Assembly (NCBI GenBank): GCA_016703625.1
Contig: JADJBP010000001.1
Span: forward strand, 434,001-498,000
Origin: Chitinophagaceae bacterium
GTDB lineage: Bacteria > Bacteroidota > Bacteroidia > Chitinophagales > Chitinophagaceae
DNA: 64,000 bases
Reading direction: 5' to 3'
Position numbers and translations under genes: made by a program. The first letter of the stretch is position 1. Each line of letters begins with the position of its first letter. The notes beneath the pieces were generated by a model that saw only the letters and a list, made by a program, of their open reading frames with translations, ran no database searches and was not told the DNA's origin. Of this stretch, positions 12,186 to 22,486 are shown one piece after another.

Positions 12186-12206
12186 CTCTGGAAAAAAATA
12201 AAATAT

Positions 12207-12447
12207 ATGAATAGCGTTAAAAAAATAATGGGCCTTGTGTGGATGCTATGGCCACGTTATTATCTTTTTTAGTAAAGAGTGCCTGCATAATATCAGCAGC
12301 GGTGGTACCAAAGATATTAACCAACCCGTACCCTGGATCATCATCATTACCATATTTACACCCATTGCCATTGGCCTGATGATATTTGGTTATTATGCCA
12401 TGAAGGGAGAGTATGATCATTTGCCGGAGAGTTCGGAGGAGATCTGA
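12207..12447 (+). CDS. Small one-or-two-TM membrane protein (DUF6814-like), doubly frameshifted
   Basis: Pieces of one small protein are spread over three frames: MNSVKKIMGLVWM from the ATG at 12207, then a hydrophobic SFLVKSA segment, then LHNISSGGTKDINQPVPW followed by a long transmembrane helix (IIIITIFTPIAIGLMIFGYYA) and an acidic tail ending PESSEEI. Adding one base near 12250 and one C near 12285 (AGTGC-CTGC) rebuilds about 80 residues. The pattern matches a short membrane protein that I recall from Bacteroidota next to MFS transporters (DUF6814); the family name is from memory. It probably assists the upstream transporter. Confidence 0.6.
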
Positions 12448-12449
12448 GA

Positions 12450-15373
12450 TCACAACCCCATCGCCTTATAGATCGCTTCCTGGATATTTGTACGCACATT
12501 CATTCTAAGCAATTTTGTGTTTTCGCCTCCATCAGGATTAACCCGGTTGCTTAAAAATATATAGACAAGGTTATACGCCGGATCGGCCCAGGCACAGGTG
12601 CCGGTATACCCGGTATGCCCGAAAGTAAGGGGTGATGCAGAAAGACTTGGATAAGGATCGGGGCGCCTGTAATTATCTTTTCGGGTTTGTCAAAACCTAA
12701 ACCCCCTCCTGCTGAAATGACTGTGATAAGCTGTAAACAGGTCAATGGTTTCTTTACTCAAATATCTTTTGCCATTGATCACACCTTCATTCAACAACAT
12801 TTGCATAACAACGGCCATATCATAAGCATTGCTGAATAATCCTGCATGGCCGGCTACACCGCCAAACATGGCTGCACCGGGATCATGCACATCGCCACGC
12901 AGTAATTGTAAACGGAATTGTTTTTCCTGCTCTGTTGGTATGATCCTTTGTAAAAGGTATTGTTCTGTTGGTTTAAACCCTGCAGTTGTTAAACCTATAG
13001 GCCTGTAAAATTCCTTTTCAACATATTCATTCAGGGGCAGGCCACTGATGGCTTCAACGATCCTTCCTAAAAAAATAAAATCATTATCGCTGTAGATATA
13101 CCTGCCTGTGCGGCCAAGCGGACTTTCCAGGATCCGTTTGTATAAAGTATCACGCCAGTCGGCACGCATGTACAGGTCTTTTGCGATCCTGATGCTGAAA
13201 GAATCTTTTTTGCAGCTGCATAAAATTTTGTTGAGGGCGTTCCATCAACTTCCAGTGTTTCCTTATAAAATGGAATATAGGCAACCAGCCCTGCCTGGTG
13301 GAGTAAAATATTTTTAATGGTTAAATTTTCTTTGTTGGTTCCCTTTACCCAGGGCAGGTAATCACCAAGCTTTTTTTTTAGATCCAGCCTGCCTTCATCA
13401 TATAACTTCATTACAGAAATGGTGGTGGCGCAGATCTTTGTAACAGAGGCCATGTCGAAAATGGATTCTGTATTTACTGGTTCTGTTTTATCGTAGGTAT
13501 AATTGCCATAAGCTTTATGATAAACAATTTTGCCATCTTTTGCAATCAATACCACGGCCCCGGGCGTAGCGCCTTTGGCAATGGCATCGGCTGCAATGGA
13601 ATCAATGATGATAAGTTTTGCCGCATCCAGGTAGTTCTTAACCCGTTTATCCGGAACCGCATATGCTTTTAATTCAATGCCAGTACCATAAGTAAACTGC
13701 TCACAAACCGTGACAGGCAATTTTCCTTTGGCAGCAATTTTTCCCTGCAACAGGTCTATGGCTGTGTTTTGAATGATATCATCATCTTCATAACAGGCTA
13801 CTAAATTTTTAGCCCCGCACCAGTTTTTAATGGCATACGGGTTGCCAAAAATAAAAGTAACAGCTTTAGTCTGCTGTTGTAACTGTGTTACCAGGCTAAT
13901 AGCATTTTTACTGATCCCAAAATTATTTGCCGGGGTACGGTTGTATCCGTGCACACCAATGATCACCTGTTTATAATTGGCTTTTGTTTGAGCAACAATG
14001 GAAGCGATGTCTGTTGCTTCATCTTTATAATCGAAGTAGATCACATCGGCATTGTAGTCGGTACGCATGCGTTTTGCAAAGGCATTCTCTGTTTTTGTTC
14101 CGATACATATATATGCCACTTCTGTTTTTGCATTGGCTGTTTTAGCCGCCATTGGAAAAAAAACGGCATCTGTTTTTTTCAAAACAGTCAGGGCATTCTC
14201 TGCTATCAGTCTCCGCATATTGCTCACATCCCTGTTCAGGTCCCTGGTGATATTATCGGTATTGATGGGTTTTAACCCGGCAAGGCCATATTCATATTTG
14301 GCCTTCAGCACTTTTTTGCAGTGTATGGAAATATCGGCCCAGCTTAACTTTCCGCTATCTATCGCTGCTTTTATTTTTGAAATAGCCATGGGTACATCTC
14401 CGGGTAAACACAGCATGTCATTCCCGGCGATCAATGATTCAACAGCAGCTTCGCCATTCGGGAAAAATTTGTTTACACCCTGCATCTCCAGTGCATCTGT
14501 AAAAGTTAATCCCTGGTAACCCAGTTCATTCCGCATTAAACCGGTAACATTATTTTTTGAAAGCGATGTTGCTTTGTTTTTTGTACTGTCAATTGCCGGT
14601 ATATATAAATGGGCTATCATGGTACTGCCAACACCGGCCCTGAATATTTCACGGAAGGGATATAATTCCAGCGCTTCCAGTTGCGCCATGGTTTTGTTGA
14701 TCACCGGCAGGTCATAATGCGAATCCACCGACACATCGCCGTGCCCGGGAAAATGTTTGGCACAGGCCATTACGCCATTATCCTGCAGGCCTTTCATGTA
14801 TTGAATTCCAAAGGATGCCACTTTATATTTATCCTCTCCAAAACTGCGGTCGTTTATGACCGGGTTATCAGGATTATTGTTTACATCAACAACCGGTGCA
14901 AAATTTACGTGTATACCTACCCGTCTACATTGTTCCGCCACAATTCTTCCGTATTCGTAAGCAATGGATGAATCCTGCACAGCGCCCAGCATCATTTGCT
15001 TGGGTAGTGGTAGTACACTGTCGGTCATGCGCATACCAACGCCCCATTCGGCATCGATGGTAACCAGCAATGGTGTTTTTGCAATGGCCTGCAAACCATT
15101 GATCATGGTTGCCTGTTTAACCGGGCTTCCCTGGAAAAGACAGATACTGCCGATATTGTATTGTTTTACCAGTTCTGCTACAGCGCTGTCAAAAAAAGTT
15201 ACCGTCTTTGTCCTGGAATCTATGGTTGACAGGCGTACCACCATTAATTGTGCGATCTGTTCATCAGGGGAAAGTGTTTTGAACACACTGTCAACCCATG
15301 CAGTGGCGGAATTTTGCTGTGCAAAGCTGTTAAGGCTTAAAAAAACAAATAAAATCAACTGGAATTTCCGCAT
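12450..15373 (-). CDS. GH3 beta-N-acetylhexosaminidase fused to class C beta-lactamase-like serine hydrolase, frame-broken
   Basis: About 975 residues with a signal peptide ending SFAQQ. Residues 25-400 are a NagZ-type glycoside hydrolase family 3 domain: DAEWGVGMRM, the KHFPGHGDVSVDSHYDLP motif with the NagZ catalytic His/Asp, and FTDALEMQGV. A Rossmann-like GH3 C-terminal domain follows, then a serine hydrolase domain with the SxxK motif SVTK and a YSDND element (YxN position). Such fusions probably trim muropeptides in the periplasm. At least three indels occur, near 13200, 12695 and 12670; the last frames restore GFGFDKPEK, FGHTGYTGT and NPDGGENTKLLRMNV up to the stop at 12450. The HTG of HTGYTGT is the third lactamase motif. 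Confidence 0.85.
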
Positions 15374-15408
15374 AAGGGTCTAAAAATTTTATAGTGAACA
15401 GGATGTGT

Positions 15409-15416
15409 TATTTTTG
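15409..15416 (+). promoter_or_regulatory. Putative -7 element for mutL
   Basis: TATTTTTG fits the Bacteroidota -7 consensus TAnnTTTG and lies 20 bases before the mutL start. No clear TTTG is found 19-21 bases upstream, so support is partial. Confidence 0.35.
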
Positions 15417-15436
15417 TTGTTCTAAATTACAGGATT

Positions 15437-17393
15437 TTGCCCGATATCATTCAATTATTACCCGATAACATTGCCAACCAGATCGCGGCAGGTGAAGTGA
15501 TCCAGAGGCCGGCCAGTGCAGTAAAAGAACTGCTGGAAAATGCCGTGGATGCAGGGGCTGACGAAGTTAAACTTATTGTAAATGATGCCGGCAAGGCCCT
15601 GATACAGGTGATAGATAATGGTAATGGGATGAGTGAAACTGATGCAAGGATGGCCTTTGAGCGCCACGCCACTTCTAAAATAAAAAATATTGAAGACCTG
15701 TTTAAGATCAGAACCATGGGTTTCAGGGGCGAAGCCCTGGCAAGTATTGCTGCTGTGGCACAGGTTGAATTAAAATCAAAAAGAGCTGATGATGAAACCG
15801 GTGTTTTTATTGAAATTGAAAACAGCCAGGTGATAAAGCAGGAGCCCGTAGCAGTGCCAACCGGTACCAGCATTGCCATGAAAAATCTTTTTCAATGTGC
15901 CTGCACGCCGGAACTTTTTAAAAAGCAATGCTGCCGAACTCAGGCATATTGTGGATGAATTTATCAGGGTGGCCATGTCGTTTCCCGAAATTTTCTTTTC
16001 ATTTACCAGCAATGGCCAGCAGGTATTTCACCTGGAGAAGGGCAACATGAAACAGCGTATTGTGCAGTTGCTGGGCAACAGCTATGCCTCCAAACTGGTG
16101 CCGGTGCAGGAACATACCGATTACATGAATATTTATGGTTTTGTAGGGAAACCCGATACTGCCAAGAAAACAAGGGGTGACCAGTATTTTTTTGTGAACA
16201 ACCGGTTTATTAAAAGCGCATACCTGAACCATGCGGTAATGAATGCCTATAATGAAATGATCGCCAAAGACAGTTTCCCGATGTACACACTATTTATTGA
16301 TCTTGACCCCACGCAGATTGATATCAATGTACATCCCACCAAACAGGAAATTAAATTTGAAGATGAAAAGATCGTGTATGCGTTTGTGCAGAGTGCCGTA
16401 AAACATGCACTGGCACAGTTCAGCATTACACCTACACTGGATTTTGAACTGGACGCTTCCATACAAAGCCTGGATGCGGTATCCAAACCTTTCACCGATG
16501 AAAATAAATCAGCTGCGTCCGCATCATCATTGTACAATACGTTTACAAAAAAACACCAGTCGCATTTTATTGAAAGTAAAAGTGAACTCAAGCACTGGAA
16601 GGCCCTGAGCGGAGCCGAAGGGTATGAGCTGGGGGAAAAGTTGTCCGTTGACCGATCGTCCACTGGACCCGGTGGGTTGACCGGGGAAGATTTTTTAGTT
16701 GCCGGAGAACTTCATTCGGGCAACCAACAATCCGAAGGCCCCGGTAGGCGGCCAACGGCAGAAAACCTGCTTCAAGTACATAACACATTTATTATTGTGC
16801 AAACCAGTAACGGTTATTACCTGTTACACCAGCAAAATGCTCACGAACGCATTCTGTACGAACGTTTTGCCCTGGCTGTTGAAGGAAAACCCATTGCAAC
16901 GCAGCAGAGTTTATTTCCTGCTACCATTGAATTAGCTGCCGCTGATGCCGTTTTGCTGAAAGAACTCTTACCGGACATGAATCATTTGGGAAACCTGCTT
17001 GAACCTTTCGGCAACAATACTTTTGTAATACAGGGTACACCTGCAGATGTGAACCAGGGCAGCGAAAAAATGGCCATTGAAAAAATGCTGGAGCAATACA
17101 AACACTTCAGTAATGATCTCAAATTCAGCAAACGTGAAAAACTTTTACGTTCGCTTGCTTTGCAGCAATCTGTAAAAGCAGGTACAGCATTAACCGAAAG
17201 AGAAATGAAAGTTTTGGTTGAAGATCTTTTTAACTGCAGCGTGCCAAACAGTACTGCCAACGGTAAACCAACATATCTTGAATTTAAAAAAGAGGAATTG
17301 GATAAGTTGTTTGGGGAGGTAAACCATTCCAGAAAAATGTTGTCAGCCTGTCCCGATAGCTATCGGGATGTTGAAGGTGGAATGGTTCATTAA
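15437..17393 (+). CDS. mutL: DNA mismatch repair protein MutL, frameshifted
   Basis: MutL couples MutS mismatch recognition to strand incision. The GHKL ATPase motifs are clear: IAAGEVIQRPASAVKELLENAVDAG, IDNGNGM and TMGFRGEALASIAAV. The start is TTG at 15437, since no ATG fits. One T is missing in the run at 15887-15892; adding it gives NLFFNVPARRNFLKS. In the C-terminal domain the endonuclease motif region reads HQQNAHERILYE, with His where metal-binding MutLs have Asp, and the second motif is NGKPTYLEF. The last 24 residues after ELDKLFGE are encoded by a palindromic repeat, so the native end is probably earlier. Confidence 0.92.
17351..17368. repeat. Perfect 18-bp palindrome at the 3' end of mutL
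   Basis: TCCCGATAGCTATCGGGA is self-complementary over its full length. It lies inside the last codons of mutL and is followed by a repeat-like stretch to about 17445 (CTTCGACC ... GGCTCAGCCTGACA), which resembles dispersed elements I know from Bacteroidota intergenic regions. Confidence 0.7.
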
Positions 17394-17464
17394 CCCTTCG
17401 ACCACCTCTGCTGCCGCTGAGCAGCCAGGCTCAGCCTGACATTTCGTTAACCAACAACAAAAAA

Positions 17465-17489
17465 GCCTGCAACATCGCTGTTACAGGCC
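17465..17489 (-). terminator. Terminator of the PKD-repeat protein gene
   Basis: Read on the minus strand, GCCTGTAAC and GTTGCAGGC form a stem with a 6-7 base loop and are followed by TTTTTTGTTG. It starts 24 bases after the stop codon of the PKD gene. Confidence 0.7.
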
Positions 17490-17512
17490 TTTGCTCCAAA
17501 AAATCCCTATCA

Positions 17513-19973
17513 TTACAATTTTTGAAATCTGGCATAGCAGACCCTGTTTCCATAGACCAACTTAATAGTGTATTGCCCTGCAGCGAGGTTGTGTACATTC
17601 AATGTCACTAAATTATTGCCGGCATGTCCCTGTTGTGTTCCGGACAATACGAGTACATTCAAACTGTTATATACATAGGCATTGATCATTTCCGGTTGTG
17701 TTAAATAAACATTTACATTAACTGTAGTTGATGCAGGATTAGGAAATGCCTGTAACAGGCAGGCATTGGTAACCTGTTCGATCCGGATATAATTACAATA
17801 TTCCTTCACACAGCCGCCCAATAAAGTGGCTCTTAAACACACACGGTAAAAACCGGTATCCTGGAATGTATACACCGGGTTATTTTGGTGCAGGATCACC
17901 GGGGGCAATGTAATTGTGCCGTTGAGCCTGCTTATAGTCCATACCTGGTCCAGTATCGGTAATGTGGCATTGGCATAAAAATGGACCTTGTTGGGCATTT
18001 GCGGGTTACGCTGGTATGTGTATGAAACATGTGCCGTATCACAGTTTACCTGCGGCAGTACCCTTATTTCCTTACAGGTAGTTGATGCACAGTTTGGCCC
18101 ACGCCATACCGTTAGGCATGCAGTATAAACACCTGGTTGAGCATAGCGGTGTATGGCAACCGGGTCATGGCTGCCGGTACCGTCACCAAAGGTCCAGGTA
18201 TATTGTAAGGTTGGATTTATATAATCTGCGGTGAATTTAAATTTCTGGTTATCATTATTGAAACGTTCATAATGATATTTTGAAAGCTGTGTACATGAAG
18301 GCAGGGGTTGTGGAATATAAATGGTATCGCAGAATTCCCTTACACAATTTGAAGTTGGACTTGGGTAGATCCGCAGGCAAACCCTGTAACTGCCCGGCTG
18401 TGCATATTCATGTATGGCATTCCATGAAGTGGCAGAACTGCCGTCGCCAAAGTTCCAAACGGCTACCGCGGCTGCTGTTGGCGGCGTACTGAGATTGGTG
18501 AAATATACTTTTCTCTGGTTGACAGAATCAAGGCGCCAGCTAAAGTTTACATTGAAATTGCATGGGGAGGGCACAACAATGGTATTGCATTTTTCCCGAA
18601 CACATCCTGCAGGCGTTGTGGCGTTGTTGGTTTTCTTCACCCTTAAACAAACGGTATAATTTCCTGCGCTTGTATAATTGTGCGTTGGTGCAGCAACATT
18701 TGGATCGCTTTGTACACCACTGATTGAAGTACCATCACCAAAGGTCCATTTCAGAGAATCAGTTGGATGAATGGGTGTACTGGTGTTGGTGAATTTGATC
18801 CGCAACGGATGGTTTGGATCCGGTTGCGAAGTAAAATTAACCACCAGGTTGCATAATACAGGAATTACAATGGTATTGCATTTTTCCCTTACACATCCTG
18901 TATTCGTTGTGGTGTTGTTATTTTTCTTCACCCTTAAGCAAACTGTATATGTTCCTGCATTTGCATAGTTATGTGTTGGGGCAGCCACATTAGGATCGCT
19001 TTGTACACCGCTGAGCGAAGTGCCGTCACCAAAGGTCCACCTGAGAGAATCAGTTGGATGAACGGGTGTACTGGTGTTGGTAAATTTAATTCGTAATGGT
19101 GATTTGGATCCGGTTGCGAAGTGAAATTAACCACCAGGTTGCAGGGTGGGTACACATGATCGTTTGTATTCCTGAGCCTTTTAAACAAACCGTATAAGTT
19201 CCGGGAGCAGTATAATTATGTACCGGGTTAACCGCATTGGAAGAAGTTCCGTCTCCAAATGTCCAGCGGACCGAATCATTAACTGCAACAGGTGTGGTTA
19301 AATTATGAAACTGAATTCTTAATGGATTGTTTGGATCAACCGTCCAGTTAAAATTGGGTAACAGGTTGCATGGCGGAGGAATGATCACTGTTTTACCGAT
19401 ATACCTAATACAGGGACCACTTGTTGGCGTTGGGATTTTTATAACTGTTAAACAAACATTGTATGTACCGGGATTGGCATAAGTATGCACCGGGTTTACA
19501 GCATGTGATGTACTGTTGTCTCCAAAATTCCAGGTAATGGAATCTGTATTGGATAAGGGAACCGATAAATTTTGAAAAGCAACCGTTAATGGGTTGGCTG
19601 CTGTACCGGACCAGCTGAAATTAACCACCAGGTTACACGCTGCATTGATGGTTACCTGCCTGGTAAATGATTGGGTACAAACCGGTACATTATTCTGGTT
19701 TACCCTGGCAATGGTATGTACAACGGCATACGTGCCCGGTAATGTGTAAGTATGTGTTGGTGAAACCTGCTGATTTACAGGTGAGCCATCACCAAAATGC
19801 CAGAAATGCTGAACCAATGGAGCTCCTTCAGTAATTACCGGGTTAAATTTAACGGTAAGATTATTGATGTACTGAACAGCAAATTCAGCATTACAATTGG
19901 TGCCTGGTTGTGCTGTTGCCTTAAATGTAAAGGCTGTGATGGTAAGCCACAGCAGCGTAAAAATTTTTTTCAT
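17513..19973 (-). CDS. Secreted PKD-repeat protein with T9SS type A sorting domain, frame-broken
   Basis: About 820 residues with signal peptide MKKIFTLLWLTITAFTFKAT. It consists of roughly eight PKD domains, each with a WxFGDG(T/S) core and an NYxxAGxYTVCLR end; many carry a CVREKCNTI insertion with a conserved cysteine pair. The final 80 residues (FPNPASTTVNVNV ... ARFQKL) are a type A T9SS sorting domain, so the product crosses the outer membrane through T9SS. PKD modules usually serve as adhesion or spacer domains. Frames shift several times between 18950 and 19190; the middle frame supplies PPCNLVVNFTSQPDPNH, so one continuous gene is intended. Repeats in this zone are nearly identical at DNA level. 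Confidence 0.85.
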
Positions 19974-20016
19974 AAAAACTGTTTGTCGGTTAAAGGATAA
20001 ATAGGGTTCTTAAGCT

Positions 20017-21319
20017 TTAAATAGATACCCCAGTTTTTGGATTTGTTGCCTGAACAATAAAATTATTAATATTTTCCCTGATGTCAAGCAGGAATTTTTC
20101 TACGGCTTTCCTTACAGGAGTGGCTCCTGTCATATAATTATTGGCTAAAACCGAAAAAATGAGGAGCTTGCCTTTTTTGGTGACCAGGAAACCACTCAAG
20201 GCACAGTTATTACTTAATGTGCCGGTTTTGGCATAAATAAAACCACTTTCCTTTTTAAAATAGGAGGATAAAGTACCGGTGCCGCCCGTGGGTAAAATAT
20301 TTTTCAGGCGGTCCCAGCCAAATTCATTCTTTGTTTTGTTGAGGATATATACAAAGGATTGTGGTGTAAATAAATTGTACCGGCTCAGGCCGCTGCCATC
20401 CACCCACCTGGGTCTTTGAGGTACATCTTTCAGATCTGATATTAATAAAGTATCAATGATCTTTTCGTCACTCATATAGCCCAAATGTTCATTGCTAGAG
20501 GGAATAAATTTTTAACGTACCTTTTTTATCATGAATCCACCAATCTGATCCAATTTTAGTCTTTAAAGTATCTTCAAGCAAAGACTGAATATCTACAATT
20601 GTAGGTCTGAAAGGGACTTCTTTATTTTTATCGTTACCATTAATAAAAATAAAATGATTATTCTCAAAATCTTTTATTACTTCAAAACCAGTATTTACTT
20701 TTTCAACTACACCACTTTGTTTTTGATAGAATGATGGATAAATATTTACACTGTCAGCGTTTACCCATTTAGCTTTAATAACATTTCCATAAATGGGAAA
20801 ACTGCTTCTTTGTGCCATATAGCCATCCTTAAAATCATTCCAGGCCCATCCATTTCCTAAAAAATCTTTGTACAAAAAATTTTCTGACAAATAAATCTTT
20901 TTTTGATTCTTCAAAAAATTCAACACAGCTTGATTCTTGAATTCACTAAGTAAAAATGTAGGATCCCCCGCAGCTTCAATTACTGTTGAATCTCCTTTCA
21001 TCTGATATCTCAGCCCCACCAAACTATCCCCCAGATATTTCATCCCTGCATAAAGTGTAAACAGTTTGGTATTGCTTGCCGGTATAAAATATTTAGTTGC
21101 ATTATAATTATACCAGTACCTGTTGGTTGCCGGTTCGTAAATACTGATACCGATATGGCCCGTACGGATCGCCGTATCGTTTAATAAAATGGCATTTGCC
21201 TGCCTGGCTATTTGTTTTGACACCGAACAGGAGCTGATGATACCCAGCATAAATAAACAACTTATCCAATTACCAATGACCAATCTCATATATATGCCTG
21301 ATTGTTTTGTTTTATTCAT
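20017..21319 (-). CDS. dacB: PBP4/DacB-type D-Ala-D-Ala carboxypeptidase lipoprotein (peptidase S13), broken with a probable internal loss
   Basis: Signal sequence with lipobox GIISSC, so a periplasm-facing lipoprotein. The first ORF has the catalytic SxxK motif in PASNTKLFTLYAGM. The second has DGSGLSRYN and the KTG motif in YAKTGTLSNNCALSGF. The enzyme class trims stem peptides or opens cross-links. The two ORFs meet at 20482-20500 as KGTLKIYSL / SSNEHLGYMSDEK. In family members the SxN motif (SDN) sits in the stretch between these points, and I find no such motif in any frame here, so some 20-30 codons seem absent. The gene may be non-functional or the assembly may have lost bases. Confidence 0.8.
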
Positions 21320-21341
21320 CTCCCGTTAAAGTTATAATTTT

Positions 21342-21349
21342 CAAAACTA
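21342..21349 (-). promoter_or_regulatory. Putative -7 element for the PBP4 gene
   Basis: CAAAACTA, TAGTTTTG on the minus strand, matches TAnnTTTG and lies 23 bases before the PBP4 start codon. A TTGG 21 bases upstream is only a partial -33 match. Confidence 0.3.
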
Positions 21350-21364
21350 ATTATACCACACCCG

Positions 21365-22359
21365 ATGTTGCCAATAAATAGGTTGAGGTCATTTTCAAGG
21401 CTGATACTGCCGATAGTAATGTTGGTGATTACCATATTATTTGGTACCGTTGGCTACATAGTTATAGAAAACTTTAGTTTTTAGAAGCCTTGTATATGAC
21501 GGTGATTACTATATCTACCGTCGGGTTTGCCGAAGTAAAACCGTTGTCAGGAACAGGGCGCATATTTACCATATTCCTCATCCTGGTAAACCTTGGCTTA
21601 TTCACCTATTTTGTAACCCTGCTTACCCGTTTTTTTTCGGATGGCGAATTTTCTAAACTGTATAAACAGATCAAAATGGAAAACAGTATCAAACAACTGC
21701 AACAACATGTGATCATTTGTGGCTTTGGCCGAAACGGAAAAGAAAGCGCACAGATATTATTCAACAATAAAATACCCTTTGTGGTACTGGAAGAAAAGAA
21801 CGAACTCGAAACAGATCTTGATTTTACCGTAACCCATTTTATGAAAGGAGATGCCACAAAAGATGAAATGCTTTTGGAAGCAGGCATTAAAAATGCAAGG
21901 GCGCTTATTGCCACTTTGCCGGTGGATGCCGATAATTTATTTGTAGTACTTACAGCCAAACAACTCAACCCGCAGTTAAAGGTTATCAGCCGTGCATCTG
22001 AAGATTCATCTGTAAAAAAATTAAAGATTGCTGGTGCTGATAATGTGATCATGCCGGATAAGATCGGCGGTGCACATATGGCTACACTGGTATTGCTGCC
22101 CGATGTGGTTGAAATGCTGTCCATCATGGGTACACAAAACAATGACCAGTTTCGTGTTGCAGTGATACAGGGCAACAAAAATATTACGCTTGGAGAACTG
22201 GATATGTGGAGTAAGACCAACTGTACGATCCTGGGTATAAAAAACCAGGGCAATAATTATACTATTAACCCCGGGGCTTCTTATCAAATTAATCCCGGTG
22301 AACGTTTAATTGTAATGGGAAGTGATGAACAGATCGATAAAGCAAAAAAACTTTTATGA
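21365..22359 (+). CDS. Potassium channel with RCK/TrkA-N NAD-binding domain, frameshifted
   Basis: About 331 residues. TM1 is ILPIVMLVITILFGTVGYIVI from the ATG at 21365; the pore helix and filter are MTVITISTVGFAE; TM2 is RIFTIFLILVNLGLFTYFV. The cytosolic part is a TrkA-N domain with the dinucleotide loop HVIICGFGRNGKES, then a short TrkA-C-like end (PGERLIVMGSDEQ). This is the Kch/MthK layout, a K+ channel gated by a ligand on the RCK domain. One T is missing in the run at 21477-21482; restoring it joins IENFSF to LEALYMTV. The filter reads TVGFAE instead of the canonical TVGYGD. Confidence 0.85.
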
Positions 22360-22393
22360 TCTCTGAAAATTATTGGGGAACAGATTAAAAGAA

Positions 22394-22428
22394 GTCAGTA
22401 GTCAGGAGTCAAGTCAAAAGTCAAAAAG
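22394..22428. repeat. Degenerate heptanucleotide repeat (GTCARNA type)
   Basis: Units GTCAGTA, GTCAGGA, GTCAA, GTCAAAA and GTCAAAA follow each other between the channel gene and the convergent arginase-fold gene. See the finding on 7/8-base periodic repeats. Confidence 0.6.
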
Positions 22429-22486
22429 AACAGCATTCAATTTTACAAAATACTCCATTTTAATTTTGACTTTTGATTTGTTATTT

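Noticed and set aside
21606..22253. 215-codon minus-strand ORF
   Set aside because: Serine- and cysteine-rich translation of the antisense of the potassium channel gene, whose plus strand carries clear motifs.
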